This document shows, in pieces, positions 15,394 through 24,321 of a stretch of 29,090 nucleotides of DNA (position 1 is its first letter; each line of letters starts with the position of its first letter). The stretch is from Candidatus Bathyarchaeota archaeon. Lineage in GTDB: Archaea > Thermoproteota > Bathyarchaeia > Bathyarchaeales > UBA233. The notes beneath the pieces were generated by a model, which was not told where the DNA came from, searched no databases, and saw only the letters and a program-made list of their open reading frames with translations. The position numbers were made by a program, and so were the translations under genes. Location: positions 1 to 29,090 of the forward strand of contig SMYP01000027.1 in NCBI GenBank assembly GCA_007050895.1, read 5' to 3'.

Positions 15394-15996
15394 ATGAGCA
15401 AACGCAAACACTTTGATGAAGGAACAATGCGCAAGTGGCATCACCCCGAAATAGGCTTAGAGAGCATGGGATTGCATTCAGGTATGACCTTCATGGACGT
15501 AGGTTGCGGATACGGCTTCTTCACTATTCCAGCCGCTCGAATAGTAGGTAAAACGGGCAAGGTGTATGCTGTGGATATTGATGCTTCATCCATTGATCTG
15601 TTGAAACGTGCCGCTGCTGAAGAAGGATTGAATAACATCCGAGCAAAGGTTGGAGCGGCAGAGGAGACAGTTTTTTGCGAAGGCTGCGCCGATATCGTGT
15701 TTTACAGCATTGTGCTCCATGATTTCAGAGACCCCGTAAAAGTCTTGCTTAATGCAAAGCTAATGCTCAAACTCAACGGAAAAATGATAAATTTGGATTG
15801 GAAGAAAAAATCAACAACATTGGGTCCACCACTGCAGATAAGATTCAGCGAAGAGCAAGCGTCAAGATTCATCAAGCAAGCTGGGTTCACCGTAGAGAGC
15901 ATTAGAGATTTGGAAAGTGATTTCTACCTCATCACTGCAAAACCCTTTTCTCATAGAAACTCATTAGCTCACAATCCATTCAGCAGCTCAACTTAA
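15394..15996 (+). CDS. Class I SAM-dependent methyltransferase
   Basis: Protein of 200 residues with the Rossmann methyltransferase fold of the UbiE/Methyltransf_11 type. Motif I is DVGCGYGFFTIPAA (35-48), the acidic end of strand 2 is VYAVDID, and VFYSIVLHDF is the motif IV region. The substrate cannot be inferred; small molecules, lipids or metal-linked substrates are all possible in this family. The frame is open to a TTG at 15382, which lies closer to the expected transcription start, so the true start could be 12 bases upstream. No SD is visible for either, so the transcript is probably leaderless or nearly so. Confidence 0.85.
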   Translation: MSKRKHFDEGTMRKWHHPEIGLESMGLHSGMTFMDVGCGYGFFTIPAARIVGKTGKVYAVDIDASSIDLLKRAAAEEGLNNIRAKVGAAEETVFCEGCADIVFYSIVLHDFRDPVKVLLNAKLMLKLNGKMINLDWKKKSTTLGPPLQIRFSEEQASRFIKQAGFTVESIRDLESDFYLITAKPFSHRNSLAHNPFSSST

Positions 15997-16187
15997 AGAA
16001 CAATATCAAAAGTATTAGGGAACAAAACTTCAATTTTATATCTGAAAAATCTTAATCAAACAATTTTAATGGGCAACGGCAAGCTGTTTGCAATCGCGCT
16101 TTTTTCTGGCAACGATGCAATTTGCTAGACAATTATGCAAAAACTAATATTTTTCCGTAAACAATACTTTTCAACGAGGAAACCTAA

Positions 16188-16739
16188 ATGCCATATTGTA
16201 AGAAATGCGGAAACGAACTCCCTGAAACCGCTAATTATTGTCCTATATGCGGAACCTCTACGTCCACGGAAGAAGTTCCAGCAACCGCCTATGTTAGCGG
16301 CGACTCACCCGAGTCTGATGTATCTGCAGTCAAGTTAGCATATTGGGGCGAGCGCTTCGTTGCTTGGTTGCTAGACGCCATAATTATCGGCGTTGTGGTG
16401 GGCATACTTGGGTTGTTTAGTCTCATTGCGGGTTTGACCTGGTCTGTATGGCCGAGCTGGCTTCCCTTCTTCAATTTTAATTTAGGCGGGGTTATATACT
16501 TCTTATATTGGACGCTTATGGATGGCTTGTACGGACAATCCATTGGTAAAATGATTATGCGATTAAAAGTCACAAAGTTGGATGGTCACCAAATAGGCAT
16601 TGGCACAGCCGCTTTGGAGAGTTTGGGTAAAGCGTTTCTGCTTCCTCTGGACTGCCTCTTAGGCTGGCTTCTATATCCGAAAAAGCGCCAGAGAATCTTT
16701 AACTATATATCAGAGACTATAGTTGTGAAAGAAAACTGA
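16188..16739 (+). CDS. Zinc-ribbon and RDD-domain membrane protein
   Basis: Protein of 183 residues. An N-terminal zinc ribbon (C4, C7, C18, C21) is followed by a polar Thr/Ser/Glu linker and an RDD-type membrane domain. That domain starts with RFVAWLLDAII (56-66), continues with helices near 62-84 and 96-115, and has the conserved GQSIGKMIMRLKVTKLDG loop (116-133). RDD proteins are thought to act in transport or as membrane accessories; the role here is unknown. Zinc-ribbon-RDD fusions are frequent in archaea. The start is ATG at 16188 with a good GAGGAAA site 6 bases upstream. Confidence 0.88.
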   Translation: MPYCKKCGNELPETANYCPICGTSTSTEEVPATAYVSGDSPESDVSAVKLAYWGERFVAWLLDAIIIGVVVGILGLFSLIAGLTWSVWPSWLPFFNFNLGGVIYFLYWTLMDGLYGQSIGKMIMRLKVTKLDGHQIGIGTAALESLGKAFLLPLDCLLGWLLYPKKRQRIFNYISETIVVKEN

Positions 16740-16838
16740 TAACCTGATTAACGCACCCCTTCTTTCTGTTGATACCAGTAGGCATCATCATTATTAAGTA
16801 ATAGATCGATATTTCTATTCATCGTTTAAAAGTAAGCA

Positions 16839-18554
16839 TTGTGGAGTGTATCGAAGTTCGGAAAAGTTCTCGTAACATCCGCGTGGCCCTACATTAACGT
16901 AATACCCCATTTAGGCAACTTAGTTGGCTCAGTCTTGTCTGCTGATGTTGCAGCAAGGTATTACAGGTTGCGGGGTGACGACGTTTTGTTGGTGAGCGGA
17001 TCGGATGAGCATGGCACACCTATTGAAGTTGAAGCCATGAAGCAGGGTATAACGCCAAAAGAATTGACGGATAAGAACCACAAGCGGGTAGTAGAGTTAT
17101 TCCTTAAATGGGGGGCATCGTTTGACAATTATACTAGAACTGAAAGCCCAGTTCACCGAGAGTTCGTACAAGAGATTTTGATGAAAATTTACAAAAATGG
17201 TTTCATATTCAGCAAAGAAACGCAAATGCTGTACTGCGAGCACGACCAGCGCTTTTTGCCTGACCGGTTTGTAGAGGGCAAATGCCCGTACTGCGGTTGC
17301 GAACGCGCCAGAGGCGATCAGTGCGACGTATGTGGGCGCCTTCTGGAACCTACTTTCCTAATAGAACCTTATTGTGTTATCTGCAGGAATAAACCCACCG
17401 TGAAAACCACGCGGCACTGGTATATTGATCTTTCAAGGTTCGCAGACCCGCTCATCCACTACATCTCGGAAAACAATCAGCTTCCAGCTAATGCTAAAAA
17501 CTTCAGTTTAAATTGGATAAAAGAAGGCTTGAAACCCCGTGCTGTCACTCGCGACGTGGAATGGGGAATACCCGCACCATTTCCTGAAGCCAAGGGCAAA
17601 ACCATTTACGTCTGGGTCGAAGCGGTCTTAGGCTACGTTTCAGCCACCATTGAATATTGCAGAAGCATCGGTAAACCTGAGAAGTGGCGAGAATTTTGGT
17701 TTTCCAAGTCTGCTAAGACCCTCTATTTTGTGGGAAAAGACAATATCCCATTCCACACGATTATTCTTCCTGCGTTGCTTTTAGCTTCAGGCGAGGATTA
17801 TAATCTCCCCTGGAATGTTTCAGCTACTGAATTTCTCCAGTTTAAAGGTGAAAAAGCCTCGAAGAGTCAGCGAATTGGAATTTGGATAGATGAAGCACTT
17901 GAGCTATTCCCGGCTGATTATTGGCGGTTCTTTCTGATGGCTACGCGTCCGGAAAGCAAAGATAGTAACTTCTCCTGGGATGTATTCCTCGAAAAAGTAA
18001 ATGCCGATCTTAATGATACCTTTGGCAACTTCATTCATCGAACCCTAACTTTCATAAACGCTAAGTTCAACGGCGAAATTCCTCACCCGAGACTTACTGC
18101 AGAAGACGAAGGTTTGTTGCAGACTATCAGAGAAAAAGTGGAAACCGTCGCACAGGAATTTGAAGAAGCTAAGCTTCAATCTGCCGCAGGCACTCTGATC
18201 AGCATAGGCCGCGCTGGAAACCAATATCTTAACGAGAAGGAACCGTGGAAACTTTTCAAAACAGACAGGGAGAAAGCAGCGACTGTGCTTTACGTAGCAA
18301 CCCAGGTCGTAAAAGCAATAACCGTTGTTTCGGCTCCTTTTATGCCGACCAAGGCTGAGCAGCTTTGGCAAATGCTGAACCTATCAGGAAGTGTACACGC
18401 TAGCAAGTGGGAAGAAGCATTGAAACCTTTGGAGGCGGGACACAAAATAGTTGAAGCGAAACCGCTTTTTCAAAAAATTGATGCGAATGAAAAGAAGCTG
18501 GATGAGCTGCTGATTGCGATAAGAGAGAAAATGGCTAAAAGAGAACTTGGTTAA
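16839..18554 (+). CDS. metG: Methionyl-tRNA synthetase
   Basis: Charges tRNA-Met with methionine. The protein has 571 residues, core enzyme without the C-terminal tRNA-binding extension. The HIGH-like motif is PHLGN (23-27); GSDEHGT is at 54-60. Zinc-knuckle cysteines are C149, C152, C162, C165 and also C133, C179, C182. The KMSKS-type loop is KASKSQ (339-344), unusual because most archaeal enzymes have Met or Phe where Ala340 stands. The start is TTG at 16839; the sequence KVLVTSAWPYIN of the first strand follows after a few residues and no ATG or GTG is available. It forms a unit with the PHP gene, which begins 5 bases downstream. Confidence 0.96.
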   Translation: MWSVSKFGKVLVTSAWPYINVIPHLGNLVGSVLSADVAARYYRLRGDDVLLVSGSDEHGTPIEVEAMKQGITPKELTDKNHKRVVELFLKWGASFDNYTRTESPVHREFVQEILMKIYKNGFIFSKETQMLYCEHDQRFLPDRFVEGKCPYCGCERARGDQCDVCGRLLEPTFLIEPYCVICRNKPTVKTTRHWYIDLSRFADPLIHYISENNQLPANAKNFSLNWIKEGLKPRAVTRDVEWGIPAPFPEAKGKTIYVWVEAVLGYVSATIEYCRSIGKPEKWREFWFSKSAKTLYFVGKDNIPFHTIILPALLLASGEDYNLPWNVSATEFLQFKGEKASKSQRIGIWIDEALELFPADYWRFFLMATRPESKDSNFSWDVFLEKVNADLNDTFGNFIHRTLTFINAKFNGEIPHPRLTAEDEGLLQTIREKVETVAQEFEEAKLQSAAGTLISIGRAGNQYLNEKEPWKLFKTDREKAATVLYVATQVVKAITVVSAPFMPTKAEQLWQMLNLSGSVHASKWEEALKPLEAGHKIVEAKPLFQKIDANEKKLDELLIAIREKMAKRELG

Positions 18555-18559
18555 TTGAT

Positions 18560-19219
18560 ATGCAAGTTAAAGCAGATCTTCACGTTCACACAACTTACTC
18601 TAGTGACTCAGTAATCAAGCCAAAAGAGCTTGTTTTACACGCAAAAAAGCGCGGACTAAATGCGGTAGCTGTGACCGACCATAACCAAGTTGAAGGCGCA
18701 CTAAGAATCGCCAAGCAAACAGACTTCTTGATAGTCCCGGGCATAGAAGTTTCCACCATTCACGGTCACATAATTGGTCTAAACGTGAACGAACTCATTC
18801 CCCGAGATTTAAGCGCTGAAGAGTCGGTAGATTTAATCCACGAGACCGGAGGCATAGCCATCGCATGCCACCCCTTCGCCCTGCTTAAAGGAAGTATAGG
18901 AAAACGAGTTTCGGGTAATTTTGATGCAGTCGAAACAATAAACGCTTCGGCTTTTCCGTTTAACAGATCAGTTAGCAGAGCCAACCAACTGGCAGAAAGA
19001 TTGAAACTGCCTAAAGTTGCAGGAACAGATGCACATTACGGTCCCGTTGTGGGTCAGGCTTATACATTGATAGACGCTGAAGTAAACGTAGAAGCCATAA
19101 TCAAAGCTATTAAGAGTGGACAATGCAAGCCCGCAGGAACCTGCGTGTCCATGCGGATGAGACTTGAAAACCAAGCACGTTTCTTCTTAAAATACTTAAG
19201 AAAAGGCGAGATTGTTTAA
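18560..19219 (+). CDS. PHP-domain metal-dependent phosphoesterase
   Basis: Protein of 219 residues with a complete PHP domain: DLHVHTTYSSD (D6, H8, H10), VTDHN (D40, H41), PGIEVST (E63), IACHPF (H104) and AGTDAH (D157, H159). These supply a two- or three-metal site as in histidinol phosphatase and related phosphoesterases. Stand-alone PHP proteins hydrolyse nucleotide or sugar phosphates; the substrate here is unknown. The start is ATG at 18560, 5 bases after metG, so they are co-transcribed. A lone PHP protein beside an aminoacyl-tRNA synthetase does not by itself say what it acts on. Confidence 0.9.
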   Translation: MQVKADLHVHTTYSSDSVIKPKELVLHAKKRGLNAVAVTDHNQVEGALRIAKQTDFLIVPGIEVSTIHGHIIGLNVNELIPRDLSAEESVDLIHETGGIAIACHPFALLKGSIGKRVSGNFDAVETINASAFPFNRSVSRANQLAERLKLPKVAGTDAHYGPVVGQAYTLIDAEVNVEAIIKAIKSGQCKPAGTCVSMRMRLENQARFFLKYLRKGEIV

Positions 19220-19353
19220 AGTACAGCATAGGCAAACTGCCATATTTGAATCCTAACAGAAATAGTGAGGATTAACATCCAGATTGAGGCATCTTAGAAG
19301 ACATTATTTCCTTAAGAGTTGCTATTTAAAATGGAAACCGAGGAGGAAGGTAG

Positions 19354-19632
19354 TTAAACTTTTTCCATCTGGTAAAGATCTAGGTCGATTTTCACTGGTT
19401 TCTCCGACTCGTCACTGTCTTCAAGATTGTGTAGTTTGGGAAATATTTTTTCCAGCGATGTTTTTTTCGGATTAATGCCAGTGACAATCGAAGTGACTTT
19501 AAGTTCGCTTCTTAAGTCTGGGCCGGTTTGCAGGCTGCAAACTGCAAGTGCGTTTTCCTCGACGAGTTTTTTTGGTTCTTCCAAAGTTAAATGGTATTTT
19601 AAAGCAGTGTCGTCAGGTGTACTCTTAGTCAA
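19354..19632 (-). CDS. Unknown protein coupled to a ribbon-helix-helix regulator
   Basis: Protein of 92 residues when read from the TTG at 19632, which overlaps the stop of the upstream RHH gene (TTGACTAA) and has GGAG 8 bases upstream. The frame is open further to an ATG at 19656 inside the RHH gene, but that start has no SD. The sequence is polar with one modest hydrophobic stretch (LKVTSIVTGI) and an acidic segment (LEDSDESEK) near the end. I do not recognise it. The overlap suggests translational coupling and so a function tied to the regulator, for example as a partner or co-regulated product; this is inferred. Confidence 0.65.
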   Translation of the reverse strand: MTKSTPDDTALKYHLTLEEPKKLVEENALAVCSLQTGPDLRSELKVTSIVTGINPKKTSLEKIFPKLHNLEDSDESEKPVKIDLDLYQMEKV

Positions 19633-19780
19633 TGCCTTTTCTCCTCCACACTTCAACGCTGATCATGTCACGAATAGCCACTCGAATGGCTTCAGCTCTG
19701 TTGGGGTAGAACCTTTCGTCTACAAGTTGGTCTAATGCTTTTATATACGTTTCAGGCAGGTATAATGTGATTAATTTCAT
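19625..19780 (-). CDS. Short ribbon-helix-helix (CopG-type) transcription regulator
   Basis: Protein of 51 residues from the ATG at 19780. It begins with the beta-strand MKLITLYLPETYI, continues with a helix and the turn FYPNRAEAIRVAIRDMI, the signature of a dimeric ribbon-helix-helix DNA-binding domain. It is nothing more than this domain, like CdrS, the short RHH regulator of division genes in haloarchaea; that resemblance is of size and fold only. The frame is open to an ATG at 19846, but GGAG about 10 bases before 19780 and the family's N-terminus support the shorter form. The promoter region carries an inverted repeat that could be its own operator. Confidence 0.85.
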   Translation of the reverse strand: MKLITLYLPETYIKALDQLVDERFYPNRAEAIRVAIRDMISVEVWRRKGID

Positions 19781-19833
19781 GTTATTCTTCTCCCTCGGTG
19801 AAATATGACATTGATAATTATAGGTTATACTTC

Positions 19834-19849
19834 TATATGTTATCATATA
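19834..19849. promoter_or_regulatory. Perfect inverted repeat overlapping the RHH promoter
   Basis: TATATG-ttat-CATATA is a perfect 6-bp inverted repeat. It overlaps a TATA-like element of the minus strand (ATTTATATGA, 19843-19852) about 65 bases upstream of the RHH start. RHH dimers bind such short palindromes, so an autoregulatory operator is a reasonable guess. AT-rich palindromes also arise by chance. Confidence 0.35.
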
Positions 19850-19978
19850 AATATGCTATAAACATGTCCGTAACTTTATTTATAAATATTATACAAGGCA
19901 TGTTACAACTTCTTGTAAATTCTAGCAATTGGCAACCTCTATGTTTTTATTTCTTATTAAAGCATCTAATGTACTGCG

Positions 19979-21298
19979 ATGAAGATTATTCATGTTTTCG
20001 TGAAAAGCTACGGGTGCTCAACCAATTTGGCTGACAGCGAAGTTCTAGCAGGATGCCTAGCCAAAGCTGGCTTCAAGCTGACTAATTCCACCTCAAAAGC
20101 AGATGTGATAATTTACAACACATGCGGTGTTAAGGGACCAACTGAAAACCGAGTTATAGCCGCCTTGAATCGAGCTCCCAAGAATAAGAAGGTGATAGTG
20201 ACCGGTTGCTTGCCACTAATAAATTTTAAGAGATTAAACCGTGAAGTTCGCTTCGACGGAGTTATTGGCCCCGCTTCCGGAAATGAAATCACAGGCATTG
20301 TAAGTCGAGTGTTTGCAGGCGAGAAAGTTGTTGTTCTGAACGGCGCGTTGACAGCGAAGCCTGAGTTGAGCTTACCGCGGTTAATGTCAAATCCTGTGAT
20401 AAGCGTGCTTCCCGTTAGTTACGGATGCATAGGTTCCTGCGCGTACTGCTGCGTGGTATCTGCCAGAGGACGATTGCGCAGTCATTCTGTTAAAGAGGTT
20501 ACTGAACGTGTGAAAAAAGATTTAGCCACTGGAGTAAAAGAATTCTGGATCACCGCTCAAGATACAGCATCTTATGGAAAAGACATTGATACCAACCTAG
20601 CGATACTGTTAAAGAAGTTAGGTGATATTAAGGGCGATTTTCGGATTCGCGTTGGCATGATGACACCGAACTTGGCAAAAGACATAATGGATAAACTGCT
20701 TGATGCTTTTAGAAGTGGCAAGATATTCAAGTTTGTGCACTTACCTGTACAAAGCGGCGATGATATGGTTTTGCAGCGCATGAATCGCTTTTACACAGTT
20801 CAAGATTTCAGGGAGCTTATAGATGCATTTAAAGCTGCTTTCCCTGAGGTTACGGTTGCCACAGATATCATCTGCGGTTTTCCAGGTGAAAACAGAAAAG
20901 CTTTCGAAAACACGCTAAAACTAATTAGTGAAGTTAAACCTGACATAGTTAACATCTCAAAGTTTTTTGCCAGACCCGGAACCGCAGCAGCAGAGCTTCA
21001 TTGCACGGTTGAACCAGAGGAAATTAAGCGGAGAAGCACTGAATTAGCCAAGACCGCCAGGCGAGTCGCGTTGGAGAAAAACCAGCGTTGGAGCGGTTGG
21101 AGCGGTGACGTCTTAGTGGACGAGAAAGGTAAATTAAATGGTTCATGGATAGGCAGAAATTTCGCGTATAAACCCGTAGTCTTGAAGAGCTCAGCGGACC
21201 TGCTCGGCGAAATTTTAAAGGTTAAAATTGTGAAAGCCTTTTCCACTTATCTTGAAGGAACGATTGAACAGAGATACCACAAGTCAGCGGAACATTAA
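19979..21298 (+). CDS. tRNA t6A methylthiotransferase (MtaB/CDKAL1 type)
   Basis: Radical SAM enzyme that would convert t6A to ms2t6A at position 37 of ANN-decoding tRNAs. The protein has 439 residues. The N-terminal UPF0004 domain has its cluster cysteines C13, C49 and C77. The radical SAM motif is CIGSCAYC (C150, C154, C157). A C-terminal TRAM-like RNA-binding segment (about 365-430) completes the architecture. Archaeal members of this family are of the MtaB/CDKAL1 type and not MiaB, but that was not tested by phylogeny. The start is ATG at 19979 with no SD; a TATA-like region lies about 26 bases upstream, so the mRNA is probably leaderless. psmB begins about 80 bases downstream. Confidence 0.92.
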   Translation: MKIIHVFVKSYGCSTNLADSEVLAGCLAKAGFKLTNSTSKADVIIYNTCGVKGPTENRVIAALNRAPKNKKVIVTGCLPLINFKRLNREVRFDGVIGPASGNEITGIVSRVFAGEKVVVLNGALTAKPELSLPRLMSNPVISVLPVSYGCIGSCAYCCVVSARGRLRSHSVKEVTERVKKDLATGVKEFWITAQDTASYGKDIDTNLAILLKKLGDIKGDFRIRVGMMTPNLAKDIMDKLLDAFRSGKIFKFVHLPVQSGDDMVLQRMNRFYTVQDFRELIDAFKAAFPEVTVATDIICGFPGENRKAFENTLKLISEVKPDIVNISKFFARPGTAAAELHCTVEPEEIKRRSTELAKTARRVALEKNQRWSGWSGDVLVDEKGKLNGSWIGRNFAYKPVVLKSSADLLGEILKVKIVKAFSTYLEGTIEQRYHKSAEH

Positions 21299-21381
21299 TA
21301 AATCTCTCACAAAGATTACTTCTTGCTACTTCCTAGCAGTGGAAATTGCGCACAATCCAAGTTTTAGGGAGAAAGAAAATA

Positions 21382-22020
21382 ATGGCACATAATAATGCAG
21401 CTAGTCAACTAGTATTGAAAGGAACAACAACCGTAGGAGTCGTCTGCAAAGACGGCGTAATCTTAGCTTCAGATACCCGCGTGACCATGGGTTACTACGT
21501 AGCCCATAAATTTGGAAAAAAAGTGTATCAAATAGATGATCATCTAGGCATGACCATAGCTGGAACAGTTGCTGACGCCCAGAGAGTTGTTGACATATTA
21601 ATCGCCAACGCCAAGCTGTATAAAATAAAAATGAACAGACCTATGCCAGTAAGCTCCGCAGCAAGACTGATTGCTAATCTACTGTTCTCAGCAAGGTACA
21701 TACCTCTAGCTACACAAGTGTTAGTTGGCGGAGTGGACACGACAGGCCCGCATGTTTTTAATTTAGATCCATATGGGAGTTTGACAGAAGAGAAATTCGT
21801 ATCAACGGGTTCTGGTTCCCCTGTAGCTTACGGTGTACTGGAAGACAAATACAAAGAGGACATGACCATTGAAGAGTTGCTACCTACAATTGTGAAATCT
21901 GTTAATGCTGCTATGAAACGTGACATTGCTAGTGGCAACAGCTACAACGTCACAGTAATAGACAAAAACGGCTATCGGGAGTTATCACAAGAGGAGAAGA
22001 CTAAGCTTCTGACAAGCTGA
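21382..22020 (+). CDS. psmB: Proteasome beta subunit, catalytic
   Basis: Catalytic subunit of the archaeal 20S proteasome. From the ATG at 21382 it has 212 residues: a 14-residue propeptide ending LVLKG, then the mature chain TTTVGVV. The active-site set is complete: T1, D17 (ASDTR) and K33 (GKKVYQ), counted from the mature end. The frame is open to a TTG at 21346, which would lengthen the propeptide, but GGGAG lies 10 bases before 21382 and the shorter form is typical. Its partner fttA starts 15 bases after its stop. Alpha subunits are not in the window. Confidence 0.95.
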   Translation: MAHNNAASQLVLKGTTTVGVVCKDGVILASDTRVTMGYYVAHKFGKKVYQIDDHLGMTIAGTVADAQRVVDILIANAKLYKIKMNRPMPVSSAARLIANLLFSARYIPLATQVLVGGVDTTGPHVFNLDPYGSLTEEKFVSTGSGSPVAYGVLEDKYKEDMTIEELLPTIVKSVNAAMKRDIASGNSYNVTVIDKNGYRELSQEEKTKLLTS

Positions 22021-22034
22021 GGAAGTTAAGAAAT

Positions 22035-23960
22035 TTGGCTCGAAGTTCAGGCAAAGACAAGGATAAAATTGAGATAAGCCAATACATACTTGAAAAAGTT
22101 CCAAGAGAAGTAGAAGTCACCCGAATTGAATACGAAGGACCTATGCTAGCTGTCTACACCAAGAAACCAGAGATTCTTGTAGAACAAAGCAGCATAATAG
22201 CAGAAATCGTTGGTGTAATTCGAAAAAGAATAGTCATCCGTCCAGATCCCTCTGTTAGGCTTCCAGAAATAGAAGCAGAAAAACTAGCTAGGGAACTGAT
22301 CGCCCCAGAGGCAGAAATAACCGATATAAACTTTGACCCAAGCTTAGGCGAAATAATAATCGAAACAAAAAAGCCAGGTTTGGTCATCGGCAGAAATGGC
22401 GCTGTTCTGCAGGAAATCATAAAAAAAACAAAATGGCGCCCGCGCGTCTTAAGAAGCCCCCCGATAAAGTCTAAAATTGTTACTCACATGCGCCACTATC
22501 TCCACTCAGAAAGCAAAGAACGCGAACGCATTCTTCGTACAGTGGGTGAAAGAATCTTCCGACCGAAAGCTTTCGATGTAGGCGACATCAGAATGACCGT
22601 GCTTGGCGGAGCCCAAGAAGTGGGTCGTTCAGCATTTCTAGTGAAAACTAGAGAAAGTAGTGTTCTACTAGATTGCGGCATAAATCCAGGCTCACAAAAA
22701 CCCTTTGAGTCTTTTCCACGATTTGACTCTCCAGAATTTCAAATAGACCAACTAGACGCAGTAGTTATAACTCACGCGCACCTTGACCATTGTGGCTTAG
22801 CACCATTTCTTTATAAGTACGGTTATGACGGGCCGCTCTATTGTTCCGCGCCGACTTCTAACCTTATGACAATGCTTCAGCTGGACTACTTGGATGTGGC
22901 GAACAAACAGGGGATCACCCCTTATTACGATCAAAAGGATGTCCGCGAATGCGTCTTACATACGATTCCTCTTAGGTTCGGTGTAGTCACTGACATAGCA
23001 CCAGACATCCGCTTAACTCTGCACAACTCGGGACACATTCTCGGCGCTTCAATGGCACATTTACATATCGGTGAAGGCATGCATAATATCGTTTACACCA
23101 GTGACTACAAGTTCGCGCGTACCATGCTTTTGGAGGCGGCAACAATCGAATTTCCTCGAATTGAAACAGTAATCACCGAGAGCACTTATGGGGGACAAGA
23201 AGATTTCATGCCCTCTCGGGTTGAAGCTGAAGAAAGTCTGACGCAAGTTATTAACCAAACATTGGAACGCAAAGGTAAAGTATTGATACCAGTACCAGCT
23301 GTAGGCAGAGCGCAAGAAATCATGCTAATCATCGATGGCTACATGAAACGAGGTCTAATGAAAGAAGCGCCCGTATTTATTGAAGGCATGATTTCGGAAG
23401 CCACCGCGATTCACACTGCATATCCAGAATATTTAGGAAGAGAAGTTCGTCACAGCATCCTCCACGAAGAGGTTAATCCATTCCAGTCTGACTATTTCAC
23501 GATTGTGGAGCACCCCAGCATTAGACAAAGTATAATTGATGGCGAACCATGCGTTGTATTGGCGACCTCGGGAATGCTCGAAGGTGGACCCGTAATTGAA
23601 TACTTTAAAAACTGGGCGAGCGACGAAAAGAACACCATAATATTCGTCAGCTACCAGATTGAGGGAACAATGGGCAAGCGGGTTCAGAAAGGAGTAAACG
23701 AAGTTACAATGATGGACAACGACGGCAAAATGGCCTTAGTACAAGTCAAGATGCAAAATGAATCCATAGAGGGCTTTTCAGGGCACTCAGACAGACGACA
23801 ATTAGTCAACTACTTGACTCATCTTAAACCCAAGCCAGAAAGAATCTTTGTGTGCCACGGAGAAAAAAGCAAAATCATGAATATGGCAGGTTTCCTCGAC
23901 CATAAAGTCGGTATTAACACTGTTGTTCCAACTGTAATGGAAACTTTTAGGCTGCTGTAG
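22035..23960 (+). CDS. fttA: Transcription termination nuclease aCPSF1/FttA
   Basis: Beta-CASP ribonuclease related to eukaryotic CPSF73 that ends transcription in archaea by cutting RNA at U-rich sites. The protein has 641 residues. Two N-terminal KH domains come first (GLVIGRNG with the G-x-x-G loop at 116-123). Next is a metallo-beta-lactamase core with HAHLDH (247-252), a HSGHILGA motif and YTSDYKF. A beta-CASP domain follows, and SGHSDRRQL with VCHGE closes the active site. The length and order equal the archaeal family. The start is TTG at 22035 with GAGG 12 bases upstream. It lies behind psmB and meets sepF tail to tail. Confidence 0.97.
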   Translation: MARSSGKDKDKIEISQYILEKVPREVEVTRIEYEGPMLAVYTKKPEILVEQSSIIAEIVGVIRKRIVIRPDPSVRLPEIEAEKLARELIAPEAEITDINFDPSLGEIIIETKKPGLVIGRNGAVLQEIIKKTKWRPRVLRSPPIKSKIVTHMRHYLHSESKERERILRTVGERIFRPKAFDVGDIRMTVLGGAQEVGRSAFLVKTRESSVLLDCGINPGSQKPFESFPRFDSPEFQIDQLDAVVITHAHLDHCGLAPFLYKYGYDGPLYCSAPTSNLMTMLQLDYLDVANKQGITPYYDQKDVRECVLHTIPLRFGVVTDIAPDIRLTLHNSGHILGASMAHLHIGEGMHNIVYTSDYKFARTMLLEAATIEFPRIETVITESTYGGQEDFMPSRVEAEESLTQVINQTLERKGKVLIPVPAVGRAQEIMLIIDGYMKRGLMKEAPVFIEGMISEATAIHTAYPEYLGREVRHSILHEEVNPFQSDYFTIVEHPSIRQSIIDGEPCVVLATSGMLEGGPVIEYFKNWASDEKNTIIFVSYQIEGTMGKRVQKGVNEVTMMDNDGKMALVQVKMQNESIEGFSGHSDRRQLVNYLTHLKPKPERIFVCHGEKSKIMNMAGFLDHKVGINTVVPTVMETFRLL

Positions 23961-24321
23961 GAAGCGGCTTGTCTGTAACTTGCCTTTTCTCTCGCCAAAT
24001 CCTTATGCTCTGAGGGCAAATAACAACTCGCTCTTCACCTAAACGGGCGATGTCTCCGCCGATTGATTCCGCGAATTCATACAATTCATTTACAGCACTT
24101 TTTACGTCTTCTATGCTTTTGCTGGCGAGAGGCGTTATACGAAGAATAAGCACATTTCCTTTTTTAACTTCAGTCTTTATTTCGTCTAAATCTGACAAAT
24201 CGCGAAGGGGCATGGCTTTCAAATAGGTTATGCCTGAAATTTCTTTCTCTATTGGCTCCGGCACGTTTATCTTTTCGTCCTCTTCCTTTTTTGGCTTGCG
24301 AAATAAACCCATAGCTGGCAA
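23947..24321 (-). CDS. sepF: Cell division protein SepF
   Basis: Protein of 124 residues (DUF552) that links FtsZ to the membrane. The N-terminus is an amphipathic stretch (MGLFRKPKK) that would target the membrane. The core has ITYLKAMPLRDLSDLDEI, GNVLILRITPL and the conserved GDIARLGEERVVICPQSIRI end. The start is TTG at 24321 because GAGGAG lies 6 bases before it; an ATG at 24312 gives the family's usual MGLF beginning and cannot be excluded. SepF is the FtsZ anchor of archaea that divide with FtsZ, so an ftsZ gene is expected elsewhere. The 3' end overlaps fttA by 14 bases, tail to tail. Confidence 0.93.
   Translation of the reverse strand: MPAMGLFRKPKKEEDEKINVPEPIEKEISGITYLKAMPLRDLSDLDEIKTEVKKGNVLILRITPLASKSIEDVKSAVNELYEFAESIGGDIARLGEERVVICPQSIRIWREKRQVTDKPLPTAA

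Noticed and set aside
19284..19475. 63-codon plus-strand frame after the PHP gene
   Set aside because: It overlaps the minus-strand gene coupled to the RHH regulator and has no matching family or start signals.
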